A stretch of 43,881 bases of DNA from Gammaproteobacteria bacterium (GCA_009843635.1 VYDB01000080.1:1-43881); one strand, 5' to 3'. Positions 24,369 to 34,181 are shown, counted from the first letter of the stretch. The notes: a model not told the origin generated them from the letters alone. Translations and numbers: made by a program.

Positions 24369-25349
24369 CTATTCGCCTATCTTGCCCAGTTGTCCTACGC
24401 CATCCTCGTATATTGCGTTGATGGCCGGCGAGGGCAGGCGTTGGCCGCCACAGGGATTGATCGACCGTTCCATGCACGCGACACCTTTTTTCTCGCCGTT
24501 CACGGTCAGGACGAACGCCGTCTCGCAGAGGAACAACTCATCGAGGGTGACGATGGTCGAGCCCATGAGGCCTGAATACTCGAGGTCGAACCTTTTGCCA
24601 TCCGTAGTCTCGACGTAGCCTGAGACCCGAACCATGGAGACACCGTCGATGTCCATCCACGGGTAGAGCCTCCACTCCCTGATGGCTGTGATCGAGCCGT
24701 GTTCAGCGACGTAGCCCAGCCTGCGCGGCGGCTCTCCATGTACCGTGCCGGCGGTCACGAAGAATGAAAACTCCTCTCCGATCGTGCCGTTCGACCAGGT
24801 GGTGCATTGCAGGCTGAGCACGTCTCGCGCACCCCAGGTGTGGTCCCTGTGGCCGTAGCCGGACACCTTGATTTCGCGGGCTCCCGAATTGAGGGTTCCG
24901 CTCACCCGGCCGGCCGATTCGGTGTGCCCCGATCCGACCTCTCCCATCATGTCTTTGGCCTCTTGTGCGGAGACGACCTCGTCGAACGAAACTGCACGGT
25001 GCAGATCTTCGAATCTCAAATCGAGGCGTACGTCGTCCTGGTCCACCTTGCAGGCCAGCCCACCCTGTTCGAGATGCTGAAAACTCAAGCCCTCAACGGA
25101 ATATGTTCCGTCTGCCCGCATTTCAGGGGAGTAGGTCACCTGGCTGCTCACCCGCCTCGTGTAGCGGCCGGTGTCGTCGATGATTGCATTCCAGATGTGT
25201 GCATTCTTGCGATTGGGCTGGTGAGCGATGCGGTGAAATCCACTGATACCCTGCTCGGGATCGGCCCACCAGAACCACTGGGATTCGTTCCAGCTCTTCT
25301 CTTCACCGACCTCGGCAGGCGCCGCGGGTTCCTTTTCGTTACGCGCCAT
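24369..25349 (-). CDS. DUF7064-like protein with GHRDHTWGARD motif
   Basis: A protein of about 326 residues with no signal peptide. The start at 25349 (MARNEKEP) has GGAGG 9 nt upstream. Sequence features are WNESQWFWWADPEQGISGFHRIAHQPN near the N-terminus, a beta-rich middle, and the invariant-looking VSGYGHRDHTWGARD around residue 165. I recognise this as the family often labelled DUF7064/DUF7065. The His/Asp/Trp motif and beta-rich layout recall AttH/CrtC lipocalin-like hydratases, but that relation is inference. No function is established as far as I know. It follows the APH-like kinase by 192 bp. A decayed copy of the same pair lies at 11250-11431, so the association is recurrent. Confidence 0.65.
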   Translation of the reverse strand: MARNEKEPAAPAEVGEEKSWNESQWFWWADPEQGISGFHRIAHQPNRKNAHIWNAIIDDTGRYTRRVSSQVTYSPEMRADGTYSVEGLSFQHLEQGGLACKVDQDDVRLDLRFEDLHRAVSFDEVVSAQEAKDMMGEVGSGHTESAGRVSGTLNSGAREIKVSGYGHRDHTWGARDVLSLQCTTWSNGTIGEEFSFFVTAGTVHGEPPRRLGYVAEHGSITAIREWRLYPWMDIDGVSMVRVSGYVETTDGKRFDLEYSGLMGSTIVTLDELFLCETAFVLTVNGEKKGVACMERSINPCGGQRLPSPAINAIYEDGVGQLGKIGE

Positions 25350-25541
25350 TGAAGGGATCCTCCATCTCGATGGTTTGGCGCCCAGCGCGACCTGATCGCC
25401 GGGCGAGGCAGACACGCAATACGACCGTTTGACTAAACTACTAAAAATTATTGCACCATACAATGGTCAGTACAGATAATTTGCCTAATGGTTGAAGTAA
25501 TACTAAATGAAGGTTTGTCTAATGCAGCGTTCGTCCTGCCA

Positions 25542-26636
25542 CTACCAGAGTTTGTTGTCCATGATTTCTTCGAGAAGAATGAGCGGTGAGAAAACAGGGC
25601 TGGCCATCAATGCCTCCCTCATCTCCTCTGTGACGTCCGGGGATATGGCGGCCGTGCGATCTATGAAGAGCACGACCGCCATACCGGTGTAGACGGTGTA
25701 GTAGTGTAGCCTGTTCCTGTCGATGGCCTGGCCCCGGGCGTCTTCATAGGTTGCGATCAACTCGTCGACGGAAAGCCAGCCGGGAAGCCTCCTGTCGTCC
25801 GCGCGCCTGACGGACAGGAAATCAAGGGTGAGCCACCAGGCCAGGTCCTTCTCGGGTGCGGCCAGATGCACGATATCCCAATCGATCAGCGCCGCGCACT
25901 CCGCACCGCGATAGATCGTATTGCCGGGGCGTGCATCGCCCCAGCTTATCGATAGGGGTTCGTTCTCGATCCTGTTGGCCGCAAGCCAATCGAGGGATCT
26001 GGTGACCAGCGGGAATGGTGCATCGCCCCGGGACCACTCATGGTAGCGGCGCCAATGGTCGATCAACCAGTCATTGTGAGTGAAACCAGGCCTTGCGCGC
26101 TGGAACAGCCTATCCAGCGACAAGTCGTTTGGATCCAGCTTGTGCACGCGGGCCAGGGCGGCCAGGCTGCTTCGGCAGATCTGCGCCTGTTGTTCAGCGT
26201 TCAGTTCGGTCACCCAGCCCGAGTGGTGATAGCTCGGTTCATCGGGCGGCACCCGACCATCGATGTACTCCATGACATAGAACGCACTGCCCACGATGGA
26301 TTCGTCCTCTTCGTAGAAGTAGGTCTTGCAGACGGGTATGTTTCTGTCGCGCAGCTCTCTCTGCACGACGTACTCGGACTCGAAGTCCTGATTCATGTGC
26401 TGGGGATTGTCGGTCAGTGCCTCTCTTCGCAGGATGTACCGGCTGCCGTCTTTCAGCGTAAAGAAAAATATCTCTCCCGCACGGCCGTTGGCATCTTCGG
26501 AGATGGGTTCCAACTCGACCAGGCCGTTGCCTTCAAACCTGGTCGCGCACCAAGTCGCAAAGCGGTCGCGATGACGGCTGAGATCGCGGTCCTGGGCTTT
26601 TCTCCCGGTCGTGTAGGACAGTTCGATTTCTTCCAT
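25542..26636 (-). CDS. APH/choline-kinase-like phosphotransferase family protein
   Basis: A 364-residue kinase-fold protein. The N-lobe has FFFTLKDGSRYILRRE (about 56-72), where Arg stands at the usual ATP-anchoring Lys. The hinge is VMEYIDG. The catalytic loop is SWGDARPGNTIY (231-242), with Asp234 and Asn239 retained but Trp in place of the usual His of HGD. The metal-binding IDWD is at 251-254. This WGD variant is common in the acyl-CoA-dehydrogenase-associated APH group (ACAD10-like), thought to phosphorylate hydroxyacyl or alcohol substrates. GGAGGG lies 8-9 nt before the ATG. It is first of a three-gene minus-strand set, and its upstream region is AT-rich and divergent with the DUF1214 gene. 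Confidence 0.86.
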   Translation of the reverse strand: MEEIELSYTTGRKAQDRDLSRHRDRFATWCATRFEGNGLVELEPISEDANGRAGEIFFFTLKDGSRYILRREALTDNPQHMNQDFESEYVVQRELRDRNIPVCKTYFYEEDESIVGSAFYVMEYIDGRVPPDEPSYHHSGWVTELNAEQQAQICRSSLAALARVHKLDPNDLSLDRLFQRARPGFTHNDWLIDHWRRYHEWSRGDAPFPLVTRSLDWLAANRIENEPLSISWGDARPGNTIYRGAECAALIDWDIVHLAAPEKDLAWWLTLDFLSVRRADDRRLPGWLSVDELIATYEDARGQAIDRNRLHYYTVYTGMAVVLFIDRTAAISPDVTEEMREALMASPVFSPLILLEEIMDNKLW

Positions 26637-26789
26637 GCGTAAATCCCTCCCAGAAACCTATTGATCGCCAGACTTTGGAAAATAAAGTTCGACAATCAAA
26701 GAAAAAACTATCATATATTTCTGTTTTTAAATAGTTGCAGAATAGATTATGAATAGTGGATGGAAACTCGCGTGCGTTGAGGCAGAGAC

Positions 26790-28049
26790 GTGAGCGGGTT
26801 GGTTGATCGAAAGGACGAGCGAGTGTCCGACGAAGATCCTGGATCAGCATTGGATGAACTGGGGGCGAGACTGACGGATGCCATTCTCGATGCCTATCGG
26901 GATGCCGCAGTGACGAGCTACGGCGCCTGGCGCCGGGCGGCAGAAAAAACGGGAGGCTACGAGGACGGGGAACTCGTGGCGATGGAAGGGGTTTTGAATA
27001 CAGCGCGGATCCTCTCCGCCGCGGAGCTCTGCTATCTTGAGGCGGATCCCGAGTATCCGATGATCGTCAAGATGATCTCGGTGCCGGGCAAGGACATCGG
27101 TGTCCCCAACTCCGACTGCACCTACCAGCAGGCGACGCTCCATGGCGATCATGCCTATCGGATTTTCGGGAATCGGGGCACTGCTCGCCTTTTCGACATT
27201 GAGGTCTACAGCGGTAGTCCCGCCGACATGGGGAATTTCCTGCTCGTGACCTCATTGGACGCACAGGGCCATACGATAGCACCGGGCGCGGAGCTGGAAA
27301 TCGTGTTGAGCCATGAGCCCCGGGAAGGCATGTGGCTTCCCATTCCAAAGGGCCTGACAACGCTTTTCTTCCGGCAGATCTACTACGACTGGGAGGGCGA
27401 AGAGCCGGCGATGATGGTGATCGAGCGGGAGGGAGCCTCGTACCCGCCGCCGTTGCTCACCCGTGAGCGGTTCGAGCAGCGGGTCGCCGCCATGTGCGGG
27501 TACGTACGGGACGTGACGGACGCGATGTACGGCCCGGTGGGTGCCGAGACCGCGCTGAGCGCAGACGGGAGGTCCATACCCAACCCGGGGGCGCCGATGG
27601 GTTTCGCAGGCTTCACCCCCGCTCGGGGATACTACGTCTGCAAGCCCGGCGAGGCGCTGATCCTGGAGTTCGCACCGCCCGAGACCGAGTACTGGGGCAT
27701 TCACCTCTGGAACCTGCAGGGCGACGGATTGCAGGCGCACTTGCGGCAAGCCTCCATCAACGGCCACCAGGCGGCTATCGACGCAGACGGACAGGTCCGG
27801 ATCGTGATTTCGAGGGAGGACCCCGGCGTCAAGAACTGGCTCGACAGCCACGACCGCGAATTCGGACTGGTCTTCGGACGCTTCTTCAAGGTCGAAAAGG
27901 CTCCGGACATGCCCCTCAAACGTGTGGCTCTTGATGATCTGCGCGAGCACCTGCCGGAGGACACCGTCTTCGTAACGCCCGAAGAACGCCGTGAGTCGAT
28001 TCGCCGCAGGCTGATCTCCATGCACCGCCGCCTGCAGACGGATTACTAG
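26790..28049 (+). CDS. DUF1214-type protein of unknown function
   Basis: A protein of about 419 residues. The N-terminal half is unfamiliar, with LTDAILDAYRDAAVTSYGAWRRAAEKTGGYEDG near the start. The C-terminal part reads GEALILEFAPPETEYWGIHLWN, then RIVISREDPGVKNWLDSHDREFGLVFGRFF, the pattern of DUF1214 domains. DUF1214 often accompanies DUF1254, which was not seen here. No signal peptide or membrane segment is visible. The GTG at 26790 is used as the start; a second in-frame GTG at 26823 is equally possible. It is transcribed divergently from the APH-like kinase over about 150 bp of AT-rich DNA and ends about 100 bp from the convergent SDR gene. Function unknown. Confidence 0.7.
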   Translation: MSGLVDRKDERVSDEDPGSALDELGARLTDAILDAYRDAAVTSYGAWRRAAEKTGGYEDGELVAMEGVLNTARILSAAELCYLEADPEYPMIVKMISVPGKDIGVPNSDCTYQQATLHGDHAYRIFGNRGTARLFDIEVYSGSPADMGNFLLVTSLDAQGHTIAPGAELEIVLSHEPREGMWLPIPKGLTTLFFRQIYYDWEGEEPAMMVIEREGASYPPPLLTRERFEQRVAAMCGYVRDVTDAMYGPVGAETALSADGRSIPNPGAPMGFAGFTPARGYYVCKPGEALILEFAPPETEYWGIHLWNLQGDGLQAHLRQASINGHQAAIDADGQVRIVISREDPGVKNWLDSHDREFGLVFGRFFKVEKAPDMPLKRVALDDLREHLPEDTVFVTPEERRESIRRRLISMHRRLQTDY

Positions 28050-28148
28050 CCCGCGTCCGCGCTACCCAATGCTTTCACTACTCTTGCCCAGCCTCGCTAC
28101 GTTCATTCAGGAATAGGTCGGGCTGCAACTGTGTTTTCCGGACCCGCG

Positions 28149-28955
28149 TCAATTGATCCGGTGAGTCCGCGCATCGGGGAGGGGCAGCTTGATGAGAGCG
28201 CCGCCTTCCGCCGCGAGGCTGGCCCCGGTCACGAAAGCCGCTTCGTCTGACGCGAGAAAAAGCGCGGCGTTCGCGATGTCGGCGGGAACGCCGAGTCTTG
28301 TGAGCTGCAGGTTTCGCAGAGCCGCTACGGCATCGGGGTCTGCGAGTATCGGAGCCCAACCGGATCCGGTCGGCACGGCGCCGACGATAATGCAATTGGC
28401 TCGAATGCCGTACGGACTTCCTTCTACCGCGAGCGCGCGGGTCATCCCCTCGAGGCCGGCCTTGGCGGTAATGTAGGTACTGAGCCCGGGCTGCGCCATG
28501 CTGGCGGTGGCCGAGGAGATGCTGATGATCGAGCCGCGACCCGCCTGCTGCATCCGGGCAAAGGCGTACTTGGAACAGAGAAAGGCCCCGCGCAGCGCAA
28601 CGGAGATGATGTGATCCCAGGCTTTTGGATCGACGTCGACCAGCACGTCATCAATCGCATTTGGCCCCACCGCTTCCATTGGCGCCGCGTTGTTGACCAA
28701 TATCGAAAGCGAACCCCAGTGATCGCAGGCCGCCTCGACGGCGGCGACAACATCCCGCTCCCGACTCACGTCGGTGCGCAGGAATTCAGCCTCTCCGCCT
28801 GACTTTCGAATTCCCTCGGCAACCTGTTCCCCTATTGCTTCACTCCGGCCAGTGACCAGCACTTTCGCGCCTTCAGCGGCAAACCGCTCGGCTATGGCTC
28901 GACCGATTCCCTTGGTGGAACCTGTCACGATGGCCACATGACCCTCGAGTCGCAT
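28149..28955 (-). CDS. Short-chain dehydrogenase/reductase (SDR)
   Basis: A 268-residue classical SDR acting on alcohol/ketone pairs with NAD(P). The ATG at 28955 is chosen because AGGAGGGAGAA precedes it directly. The cofactor motif TGSTKGIG is at 11-18 and NNAA at about 88-91. The catalytic Ser is near 147-148, with Tyr161 and Lys165 in the YITAK motif. The Arg after the first strand (VLVTGRS) suggests NADPH preference. It follows the TonB receptor by 175 bp on the same strand. FabG-like and steroid or terpenoid dehydrogenase roles are both possible; the setting favours the latter. Confidence 0.9.
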   Translation of the reverse strand: MRLEGHVAIVTGSTKGIGRAIAERFAAEGAKVLVTGRSEAIGEQVAEGIRKSGGEAEFLRTDVSRERDVVAAVEAACDHWGSLSILVNNAAPMEAVGPNAIDDVLVDVDPKAWDHIISVALRGAFLCSKYAFARMQQAGRGSIISISSATASMAQPGLSTYITAKAGLEGMTRALAVEGSPYGIRANCIIVGAVPTGSGWAPILADPDAVAALRNLQLTRLGVPADIANAALFLASDEAAFVTGASLAAEGGALIKLPLPDARTHRIN

Positions 28956-29130
28956 TTCTCCCTCCTGGTGACGGGTGCCGTGCTTCACCTCTTCATGGAC
29001 AGGTTTTTCCGAACATCGGAACCAAGGCCGAGCGCCTTTGCGATCGGTTCCACTCCCATTGCTTGATCGCAGCCCGCCCCGAGTCTAAACGAGAGCCGGC
29101 TCATGGCCTGGCTCCCGCACATGCCCAGCC

Positions 29131-31515
29131 TCAGAAATTGAACGTGAGCTGGGCCAGGAAGCGACGGGGAGGGATGAGTGAACCGATACTGGCATCCGGG
29201 AATGGCAATCCGGCAGCATAGCCATTGAACACGTCTTCATCCGCCAGGTTACGGCCGATCAGCCTGAGTTCCCACTTGTCATCGACACCCTTGAGTGCAA
29301 CCGTTGCGTTCACCATGGTCAGCGAATCCGATTCGCTACCGGGGGCAAGGTGGGTCAGGAGATTCACCTCAGAGCGATAGCTCAAATCCACACCGATCTC
29401 GAGTTCCATGCCTGAGCGCAGTGGCACATGGTAGAGAAATCCGACGGCTGCATGATGTTCCGGCGACTGCACCAAGGTCTCGCCACCCAGATCCTGTGTG
29501 CCACCGGTACAGCCCTGCGCTACAGTCTGCCCCGGGAAACACTCTGCGTCTGGATACGAATCATAGGTGGCATCCAGATAGGCAAGCGACCCGTTGATTC
29601 GCAGCCTGTCCGTGGGCAACCAGAGCACTTCCAGTTCCACACCTTTTGAGGTGGAGCTCGCTGCATTCGTGGTAATGAGACTGGTCGCAATGATCTGTCC
29701 GGGAATCGCGCTTTGAACCTGAAGATCCGTAAACTCCTGGTGGAATATCGTACCCGAGAGCAACATATTCTGCTCTGGTAGTTCCAGCTTCAAGCCGAGC
29801 TCGATAGCTTCCACTTCTTCCGGGTCGAACGAGAACCCGACCGGGGGATCATTGGGCCCGCCAGGTCCCGCGATGGCAGTTGCCTGATCGAATCCGCCTG
29901 ACTTGAAGCCCTCTTTATACGACAGATAGGCGCTGCCATTGTCGGAGAAGTTCCAGCCGAGCGTCACGCTCGGAGAGAAGTCCTCATAGGTGTCACTACC
30001 CTGAAGGTCGAAGGGTGTAAATGGGAAGATCAAGCCCGCCAAGAAGGCCTCTATGCTGGTCGGGTCGTCAGCATCACCAAGAGGTCCGGTCGTGTGAACA
30101 AAATCAACATCCTTTTCATCCCGGGTGTAGCGCCCGCCAACGGTCAACTCCCAGTCCTCGGCCAAGTTGACGTTGACTTCGCCAAACAGCGCAAAGGATT
30201 CCTGATCCTGCTCCATGGACTTGAACGATGAGCTGCCGCCTGAAGGACCGAACGGGAACGCCCCTAACGCAAGCACGTTGAAGTCGATGTCCACCCCTTG
30301 GTCAAACCGACTGTCCGAGCTATTGTAAAAGGCGCCAATCACAAAGGAGCCCCAGTCGAAGGACGGTGACAGGAGACGAACCTCCTGGGAAAAGTCCTCC
30401 CAGTCCACTTCAGTCAATGCTGAAGTTGCTCTTGCTTCGAAAAAGAAGGCCGGGAAATGCGCATATGAATCGAAGGTCTGATAGCCCGTCACTGACGAGA
30501 GCGTGTAGTCACCCAGTTCCCAGTCGATGTTCAGCGTCTGTATCCAGCCTTCGAAGGTTCTGAGCGTGGGCCCTTCGCCGTTGATTCCACCGATAACGCC
30601 GGCTTCGCCGCTTTTATTCTTGTCGGCCGTACAATCGTCCGCGCTGTTGATCAGGCCGAACAGGGTGGCTACAGCCATATAACCCAAAGTCGCCGGCCCG
30701 CACTCGACAAGCTGAGAATCGGTGCCACTCATCTCGAAATCGGCATAGGCCGTCTTGCTGGTAACCGAAACATTGTCGGAAGCGCGCCAATCAAGGGTTA
30801 GCCGGCCCAATGTTTCTTCGATCCCTGGCAGGTCGCTCTTCCAGAACGGTGAAGAGGTGGACTCCATCCAGCCATCGGAATCCCGGCGTTGCAATGCAAG
30901 ACGTGCGCCCACTGTTTCCGAGACCGGGCCCGAAAGGGTCAACCGGTAGCGCTGCTCGTCGGTCTCAGTCTCGTAACCGGCACTCACCGAACCCTCAAAT
31001 TCTTCACTCGGCCCCCGGGATGTGACATTGACGAGACCGGCAGTGGTGTTCCTGCCAAAGTAAGACCCCTGCGGCCCCCTCAACACTTCAACACGCTCGA
31101 CATCAAAATAGCCAAGCTCCCAAGTATCGATTCGCTGCAGGGTCAGTCCGTCCACGGCGAGGCCCACGGCCTGATCGAAAAAGTTGCTGACGGAAACGCT
31201 GCCAAACCCCCTGATCGACATGCGCTTTCCGGAGTTGGTCTGATTGATGTTCAAGTTCGGCACTGAATCAGCCAGATCTGTCAGTTGCTGGGTGTCATAG
31301 GCATCCAGCTGTTCGGCACCGATCACCGTCAGGGACGACGGCACATCGACAAAGGACTCCTCGCGCTTTCGGGCGGTCACAATGATCTCTTCGATCACCC
31401 CCGACCTGTCTGATTCCATGCCTGCATCCGCGGCCAGCGCCGACGTGCTGATTGCAGCGGCGAATGCGCAAGCAAACCCGACCGCTGCCCTTGTGATTAA
31501 CCTGCTCGAAGTCAT
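29131..31515 (-). CDS. TonB-dependent receptor
   Basis: A 794-residue outer-membrane receptor. The ATG at 31515 has GGGGGGAGG 5 nt upstream. The signal peptide (about 1-29, ending STSALAA) precedes the TonB box IEEIIVTARKR (about 41-51). The plug follows, with YFDVERVEVLRGPQGSYFGRNTTAG split across blocks. Barrel strands run to the terminal aromatic LAQLTFNF. Length and motifs are complete, unlike the receptor at 3148-5430. It is preceded by a good sigma-70-like promoter (31599-31628) and followed by an SDR gene. The ligand is probably a bulky hydrophobic or sulfated compound given the neighbours, but this is not demonstrated. Confidence 0.93.
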   Translation of the reverse strand: MTSSRLITRAAVGFACAFAAAISTSALAADAGMESDRSGVIEEIIVTARKREESFVDVPSSLTVIGAEQLDAYDTQQLTDLADSVPNLNINQTNSGKRMSIRGFGSVSVSNFFDQAVGLAVDGLTLQRIDTWELGYFDVERVEVLRGPQGSYFGRNTTAGLVNVTSRGPSEEFEGSVSAGYETETDEQRYRLTLSGPVSETVGARLALQRRDSDGWMESTSSPFWKSDLPGIEETLGRLTLDWRASDNVSVTSKTAYADFEMSGTDSQLVECGPATLGYMAVATLFGLINSADDCTADKNKSGEAGVIGGINGEGPTLRTFEGWIQTLNIDWELGDYTLSSVTGYQTFDSYAHFPAFFFEARATSALTEVDWEDFSQEVRLLSPSFDWGSFVIGAFYNSSDSRFDQGVDIDFNVLALGAFPFGPSGGSSSFKSMEQDQESFALFGEVNVNLAEDWELTVGGRYTRDEKDVDFVHTTGPLGDADDPTSIEAFLAGLIFPFTPFDLQGSDTYEDFSPSVTLGWNFSDNGSAYLSYKEGFKSGGFDQATAIAGPGGPNDPPVGFSFDPEEVEAIELGLKLELPEQNMLLSGTIFHQEFTDLQVQSAIPGQIIATSLITTNAASSTSKGVELEVLWLPTDRLRINGSLAYLDATYDSYPDAECFPGQTVAQGCTGGTQDLGGETLVQSPEHHAAVGFLYHVPLRSGMELEIGVDLSYRSEVNLLTHLAPGSESDSLTMVNATVALKGVDDKWELRLIGRNLADEDVFNGYAAGLPFPDASIGSLIPPRRFLAQLTFNF

Positions 31516-31598
31516 TTGATCCTCCCCCCGTAGTGACAGATCTCTACTCGATTCATCGTCGCAACGCACCGACGCAACAATGATTCCAAGACTCGGGC

Positions 31599-31628
31599 AT
31601 TCTAAGCACACGAGGGAGTAAATTTCAA
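31599..31628 (-). promoter_or_regulatory. Probable sigma-70 promoter of the third TonB receptor
   Basis: On the minus strand TTGAAA and TAGAAT, each matching five of six consensus bases, are separated by 18 bp. The -10 is about 85 bp upstream of the receptor ATG, leaving a leader of roughly 75 nt. Confidence 0.55.
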
Positions 31629-31841
31629 GCAATGGATTAATTTGTAAAAATGTGGTGCCTTAACTGACGAAATCATGCAGAATGTCTAAAATTTACGGTG
31701 GAAAAGGGAAAATTGATGGTTGCACGAGGCCATGGCCTGCTACTCGGCTCGGGCATCAGCACAAATCGTCCTCATCACCCATTCCGTGCCGCGGTATGGC
31801 AACGCGGCTGCGGAGGGCTGCAAAATCTATTGGAGTAACCC

Positions 31842-33026
31842 ATGCGCATATCAATGATCACGGAACTGCAACGGTCGGTTTCCGACGACGGGTTGGTCGA
31901 TTTCGAGGCGACCTACCGAGAATCGCTGGCGCAGGCCCGGCTTGCTGACGAAGCCGGCTTCAGCACCATTTGGATCACCGAGCACCACTTCCTGCCCACC
32001 TTCTCGGTGGCGCCCGGCTCGGACCAGTTCCTGGCAGCCGTTGCGGCGCAAACCAAGAACATCCGGGTGGGCACTGGCGTCGTCGTCCTGCCCTATCACC
32101 ACCCCCTTCACGTTGCCGAACGCATCGCGATGCTCGACCTGATCTCGGAGGGCCGCGTGGAGTTCGGCACCGGGCGGGGCGGGCCCTACGAGGTGACCGG
32201 TCACAGCATCGACCCGCGTGACACCCGCGCCATGTGGGAGGAGTCGCTGGCCTGCATCGAGGGGATCTGGTCGGGCTATCCGGACGAGTTCAGTTGGGAG
32301 GGCAAGCATTGGCAGATTCCGCCACGGGTCGTCGTGCCCCAACCCGTTCAGAAGCCAATTCGGCGTTGGCTGGCCTGCGCACAGCCAGACAGCTTCGGCG
32401 TTGCCGCCGACCACGGCATGGGGGTGCTGGCCTTCGTGCCTAGCCCGCCCAGCGTCACCGCACCCCTGATCGAGCAATACCGCGAGCGCATCGCCAGCTA
32501 CCCCGGTCCTGCGAAACAGCGCAACGAGAACTGGGCGAGCATGACGTTTGGCGTGTGCGGCGAAGACGGCCCGGCGGCCAGGGAACTCGTCAGCCGGTCG
32601 TTGAAGGTGTTCTTCGGCCCGGATCGTCCGTACAACAAGGCCGCTGCGGAGATCACCAAGAATCTAATCGAGGCCTGGGACGGGGAGATTCCTGACGACC
32701 TAAAGGTCCACCTGACCAAGGAACACGAAACCGCGCCCATCAACGCCGCAGAAGTGGCGACGGCAACCGGGCTCAGTGCCGCGGCGCGTTCCGCGAGGCA
32801 AGACGGCGAGCTGGACTCCTGGGAAAGGCTCGACCCCGAGACGCTGTCCAACTCCGGAATCACGGTGGCCGGCACGCCGCAGCAATGCGTCGACTCGCTG
32901 AAGCTCTATGAGGAGAACGGCGTGGACGAGGTCCTGGTGCTGGTGCAGAACGAAACGATACCGCACGAAGTCTCAATGAAGACGATTCGCCTATTTGGCG
33001 AGCACGTCATTCCGCATTTCCACTAA
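31842..33026 (+). CDS. LLM class (bacterial luciferase-like) flavin-dependent oxidoreductase
   Basis: A 394-residue TIM-barrel monooxygenase. The opening MRISMITELQR and the segment ADEAGFSTIWITEHHF are classic for the LuxA-like group. RVGTGVVVLPYHHPLHVAERIAMLDLISEGR and the later GTPQQCVDSLKLYEENGVDE complete the family pattern. It should use FMNH2, or F420, for oxygenation or reduction. GGAG precedes the ATG by a few bases. It stands alone on the plus strand, with 326 bp of divergent DNA from the TonB receptor ATG, and converges within 12 bp on the epoxide hydrolase. It is much longer than, and distinct from, the 312-residue LLM protein at 41295-42233. Confidence 0.9.
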   Translation: MRISMITELQRSVSDDGLVDFEATYRESLAQARLADEAGFSTIWITEHHFLPTFSVAPGSDQFLAAVAAQTKNIRVGTGVVVLPYHHPLHVAERIAMLDLISEGRVEFGTGRGGPYEVTGHSIDPRDTRAMWEESLACIEGIWSGYPDEFSWEGKHWQIPPRVVVPQPVQKPIRRWLACAQPDSFGVAADHGMGVLAFVPSPPSVTAPLIEQYRERIASYPGPAKQRNENWASMTFGVCGEDGPAARELVSRSLKVFFGPDRPYNKAAAEITKNLIEAWDGEIPDDLKVHLTKEHETAPINAAEVATATGLSAAARSARQDGELDSWERLDPETLSNSGITVAGTPQQCVDSLKLYEENGVDEVLVLVQNETIPHEVSMKTIRLFGEHVIPHFH

Positions 33027-33038
33027 CCTTGGGGATGG

Positions 33039-34181
33039 CTAACGCAGCGCCGTGAAGAAACTCGTCACGTCCTGCGCAAACAACTCAGGCTGCTCCATGG
33101 CCGCGAAATGCCCGCCTCGGTCCATCTCCGTCCAGTGGACGATGTTGTAGCGCCGCTCCAGCCACGCCCGCGGCATCAGGGCCAGTTCCTTGGGAAACCG
33201 GGCCACCCCAGTCGGCACGGACACCCGTGCCGCGCCATCCGGCACCTGCATTCCCGGCAGGTTGTTCTCGAAGTAGAACCTTGCCGCGGAAGTCGCCGTC
33301 TGCGTAACCCAATAGGTCATGACGTTGGCAATCAGGTCGTCGCGGGAGAACACGGACTCGAGGTCACCGCCGCAATCGCTCCAGGAGCGGAACTGCTCGA
33401 CGATCCAACCCAGCAGACCGGCTGGCGAGTCGTTAAGCGCCAGACCGATGGTCTGGGGCTTGGTGCCCTGAATCCTAGCGTAACCCGTCTCGCGGGCCAT
33501 ATGCTCCTCGAATTGTTGCAGCCGCTGCGCTTCTTCAGCGGTCAAGTTTCCGGGCTGTTCGGGCGCAGGGGTAATGGGCATATTGGTGTGCAGGCCGGCA
33601 ACGTGCGGTTCGTCGAGTTCGGCAAGCTTGGTCGTGATCATCGCACCCCAATCGCCGCCCTGGGCGCCGTAGCGCCGATAGCCAAGCTGGCGCATCAGCT
33701 CCGCGAAGGCCCGGGCGGTTCGCTCGATGTTCCAGCCGCGCTCTCGCGTCGGCCCGGAGAATCCGTAGCCGGGCAGCGACGGAATGACGAGATGGAACGC
33801 CTGACGCTCCTCGCCGCCGCCCCCGGGCGGGTCGGCAAGCCGATCAATGACCCCAAGGAACTCGATCACTGAACCAGGCCAGCCATGCACGATCAACAGC
33901 GGCAGAGCGTTCGGGCGCGGTGACCGCACGTGGATGAAGTGGATGCTTTGGTTGTCGATGCTCGTTGTGTAGTGGGGCAGGCGGTTCAACCGGTCTTCGT
34001 ACGCCCGCCAGTCGAAGTCCGAACGCCAGTACGCCACGAGATCCCGGATGTATGGCATATCAATGCCCATGCCCCAATCGCCCTCGCTAAAGTAGTCGGG
34101 GAAGCGGGTCAACGCCAGTCGTGCGTTCAGATCGGCGAGGGTATCGTCCGATACATGAATCCTGTAGTCGTCAAACAGCAT
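33039..34181 (-). CDS. Epoxide hydrolase family protein (EHN domain plus alpha/beta hydrolase)
   Basis: A 380-residue enzyme that opens epoxides to diols. The N-terminal EHN domain (about 1-90) is followed by the oxyanion motif HGWPGS at 99-104. The nucleophile is Asp177 in GGDWGA and the base is His358 in GGHFAAME. The family also needs a lid tyrosine, for which several candidates exist. The ATG at 34181 has GGGAG upstream and overlaps the amidohydrolase end by 11 bp. It is the last gene of the operon with the two acyl-CoA dehydrogenases and the amidohydrolase. The fold resembles juvenile-hormone/microsomal-type and bacterial limonene- or styrene-degrading relatives. The substrate is unknown. 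Confidence 0.9.
   Translation of the reverse strand: MLFDDYRIHVSDDTLADLNARLALTRFPDYFSEGDWGMGIDMPYIRDLVAYWRSDFDWRAYEDRLNRLPHYTTSIDNQSIHFIHVRSPRPNALPLLIVHGWPGSVIEFLGVIDRLADPPGGGGEERQAFHLVIPSLPGYGFSGPTRERGWNIERTARAFAELMRQLGYRRYGAQGGDWGAMITTKLAELDEPHVAGLHTNMPITPAPEQPGNLTAEEAQRLQQFEEHMARETGYARIQGTKPQTIGLALNDSPAGLLGWIVEQFRSWSDCGGDLESVFSRDDLIANVMTYWVTQTATSAARFYFENNLPGMQVPDGAARVSVPTGVARFPKELALMPRAWLERRYNIVHWTEMDRGGHFAAMEQPELFAQDVTSFFTALR

Noticed and set aside
28956-29130. GAGCCGGCTC palindrome between the third TonB receptor and the SDR as a terminator
   Set aside because: The stem is short and no run of T follows on the minus strand, so a rho-independent terminator cannot be supported.
31682-31948. 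Small plus-strand open frame upstream of the luciferase-like gene
   Set aside because: It overlaps the real start at 31842, has no family resemblance and no ribosome-binding site.
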